The notes beneath the pieces were generated by a model. It was given only the letters and a program-made list of their open reading frames with translations. It did no database searches and was not told the DNA's origin. The position numbers were made by a program, and so were the translations under genes. Shown here piece after piece: positions 63,156 to 64,000 of a stretch of DNA of 64,000 nucleotides; positions within the stretch are counted from its first letter, which is position 1, and every line of letters begins with the position of its first letter. Source of the stretch: Oceanihabitans sediminis (GTDB lineage: Bacteria; Bacteroidota; Bacteroidia; Flavobacteriales; Flavobacteriaceae); NCBI RefSeq assembly GCF_003337215.1, contig NZ_QPIG01000001.1, forward strand, positions 62,001-126,000, in the 5' to 3' direction.

Positions 63156-64000
63156 GTTTTTCTAGTTTAAACATTACACCTACTTTAAATTCTTCGTTTT
63201 CATTATTAATTAAATCCCATTTCAAATTGTGAGATTTTGCAAATATGCCAACATGCCAGCCCCCGATACCAGTGTTACCGGTTTTACCAGCTTTCATAGA
63301 TTTTGTACTATAACTTTGTTTAGTTACTCCCTTTGGTAAAGGATCACCATTATTTTCCAAGAGTAAGTCAATGTATTCTCCGTTATCTTTCAATGTGATT
63401 TTAAAAACATTATTTTTTGAATTACCGCCAAACCCATGTCTTATTGCATTATTTAGAACACACTTAAAAGCATTTCTAAGCTGACTTTTATCTGCATATA
63501 TTTTAGTGTAAAATTCATCCTCATCATAAGACTCTACAATACTGAAGGACTTGCAGGATTCTCTTTTGGCTAATTGTTTTATGAATAATTTCACATCAAA
63601 TACTTCTTTTTTTATATCTTCTACAGTATTGGATAATGAGTTAACCTGTTCAGAGATAACCCTAACTGTATCTGTTAAAGAGTTTAATAGTATATCCATG
63701 GTAGTACCATCTCTTTTATCTAAGACAGTCCCTAATTGTATACCATTTGTACGAGAATTAAACTCTCCTTTAATATATTCAACAATAGAATTTAAGCTTG
63801 AAACATCTTGATTTAACATATGACGTTTAGAGCTTAGATCAGCTTCTTGTTCTTTCTTGAAATTATCGAGTTGTTTTTGATATCCCGATTCTAAAACTAA
63901 TTTTTGAAAACGTATTTTCTTTTCACGTTTTACAATATCACTTTGCTGACTCGTTAAACTAGGCACATCTATGATAAGTGATTTGATATCTTTTTTATTA
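63142..64000 (-). CDS. histidine kinase/GHKL ATPase, 5' end outside window
   Basis: A partial gene. The reading frame is open up to the window edge, so the GTG at 63964-63966 is internal and the true start lies further right. The visible 280 residues contain a coiled-coil dimerisation region (SDIVKREKKIRFQKLVLESG) and a HATPase_c domain with the N-box FKCVLNNAIRHGFGG, a DLLLENNGDPLP G1-like box and GNTGIGGWHV. The dimerisation histidine is not identified in the visible part (SSKRHMLNQ is a candidate). It is translationally linked to the receiver protein and therefore probably its kinase. Confidence 0.85.
   Translation of the reverse strand, partial: NKKDIKSLIIDVPSLTSQQSDIVKREKKIRFQKLVLESGYQKQLDNFKKEQEADLSSKRHMLNQDVSSLNSIVEYIKGEFNSRTNGIQLGTVLDKRDGTTMDILLNSLTDTVRVISEQVNSLSNTVEDIKKEVFDVKLFIKQLAKRESCKSFSIVESYDEDEFYTKIYADKSQLRNAFKCVLNNAIRHGFGGNSKNNVFKITLKDNGEYIDLLLENNGDPLPKGVTKQSYSTKSMKAGKTGNTGIGGWHVGIFAKSHNLKWDLINNENEEFKVGVMFKLEKHERI

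Larger units (their letters stand above)
46788..64000. mobile_element. left part of a tRNA-integrated genomic (defence) island
   Basis: The left boundary is the tRNA 3' half, used as attachment site. From there to the window edge almost every gene is of accessory type: HNH nuclease, HIT protein, two HTH regulators, SF2-like ATPase, reverse transcriptase, type I restriction-modification, DUF2130 protein and a kinase/receiver pair. No integrase is in the window. By the usual arrangement it should lie near the intact tRNA-Met beyond 64 kb. TTTACGC words repeat at 46848-46866 and at 48579, possible recombinase arm sites. Confidence 0.65.

Noticed and set aside
1-64000. CRISPR arrays, rRNA genes and insertion sequences
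   Set aside because: No regularly spaced repeat-spacer pattern, no rRNA-like conserved sequence and no transposase gene were seen.

Overview
The window looks like the chromosome of a flavobacterium (Bacteroidota, Flavobacteriaceae). It is AT-rich. Strong Shine-Dalgarno sequences are rare, and several promoters fit the Bacteroidota pattern TTG/TTTG, about 17-20 bases, then TAnnTTTG. Family-typical content includes 7TM-DISM and LytTR two-component systems, a lipoprotein with an SSDDD sequence after its lipobox, a LtaS-like sulfatase-fold protein, a YaiO barrel and a symporter with a SprB-like N-terminal region.

Layout. 0.2-10.2 kb: transaldolase and transketolase, a beta-CASP metallo-hydrolase beside an ATP-cone/Mrr-like nuclease, a universal stress protein, two small genes, and an MlaE-MlaF-MlaD lipid-transport operon. 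10.4-15.5 kb: a LytTR regulator with its membrane histidine kinase and two secreted-protein genes. Decamer repeats spaced exactly 21 bp lie at a constant distance upstream of three promoters here, so the locus looks like a small self-contained regulon. 15.7-23.7 kb: a stress protein with a BCCT osmolyte transporter, then a PLP enzyme, binding lipoprotein, histidine kinase and response regulator in one row. 23.7-30.6 kb: a six-gene minus-strand operon (HPt, receiver, HEAT protein, processive glycosyltransferase, LtaS-like protein, YaiO barrel) that could be a phosphorelay-controlled exopolysaccharide system. 30.8-32.3 kb: two frameshifted genes around an M23 peptidase. 32.3-35.9 kb: MarC, an SGNH hydrolase, and an alanine/Na+ symporter with a lipoyl-like insertion.

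36.0-43.7 kb: an ilvEDBNCA operon of visibly higher GC and different codon use. In front of it are a good promoter and three consecutive Ile-rich leader peptides, each followed by an intrinsic terminator. 43.8-46.5 kb: a secreted protein and a second LytS/LytTR pair.

46.8-64 kb: a genomic island. Its left edge is the 3' half of a tRNA-Met(CAT) gene with its terminator, so the intact tRNA and probably the integrase should lie beyond the right edge. The island carries an HNH nuclease with a HIT protein, two HTH regulators, an unusual SF2-like ATPase with a small partner, and a complete type I restriction-modification system. Between hsdS and hsdR sits a reverse transcriptase preceded by a 308-nt region whose ends are perfectly complementary, the layout expected of a defence-associated RT with its own non-coding RNA. 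A DUF2130 protein and a kinase/receiver pair lie upstream in the same direction; the kinase runs off the window.

The most interesting systems are the RT-ncRNA module in the restriction locus, the triple tandem attenuator, and the 21-bp operator arrays. Functions are read from motifs only; no database search was possible.
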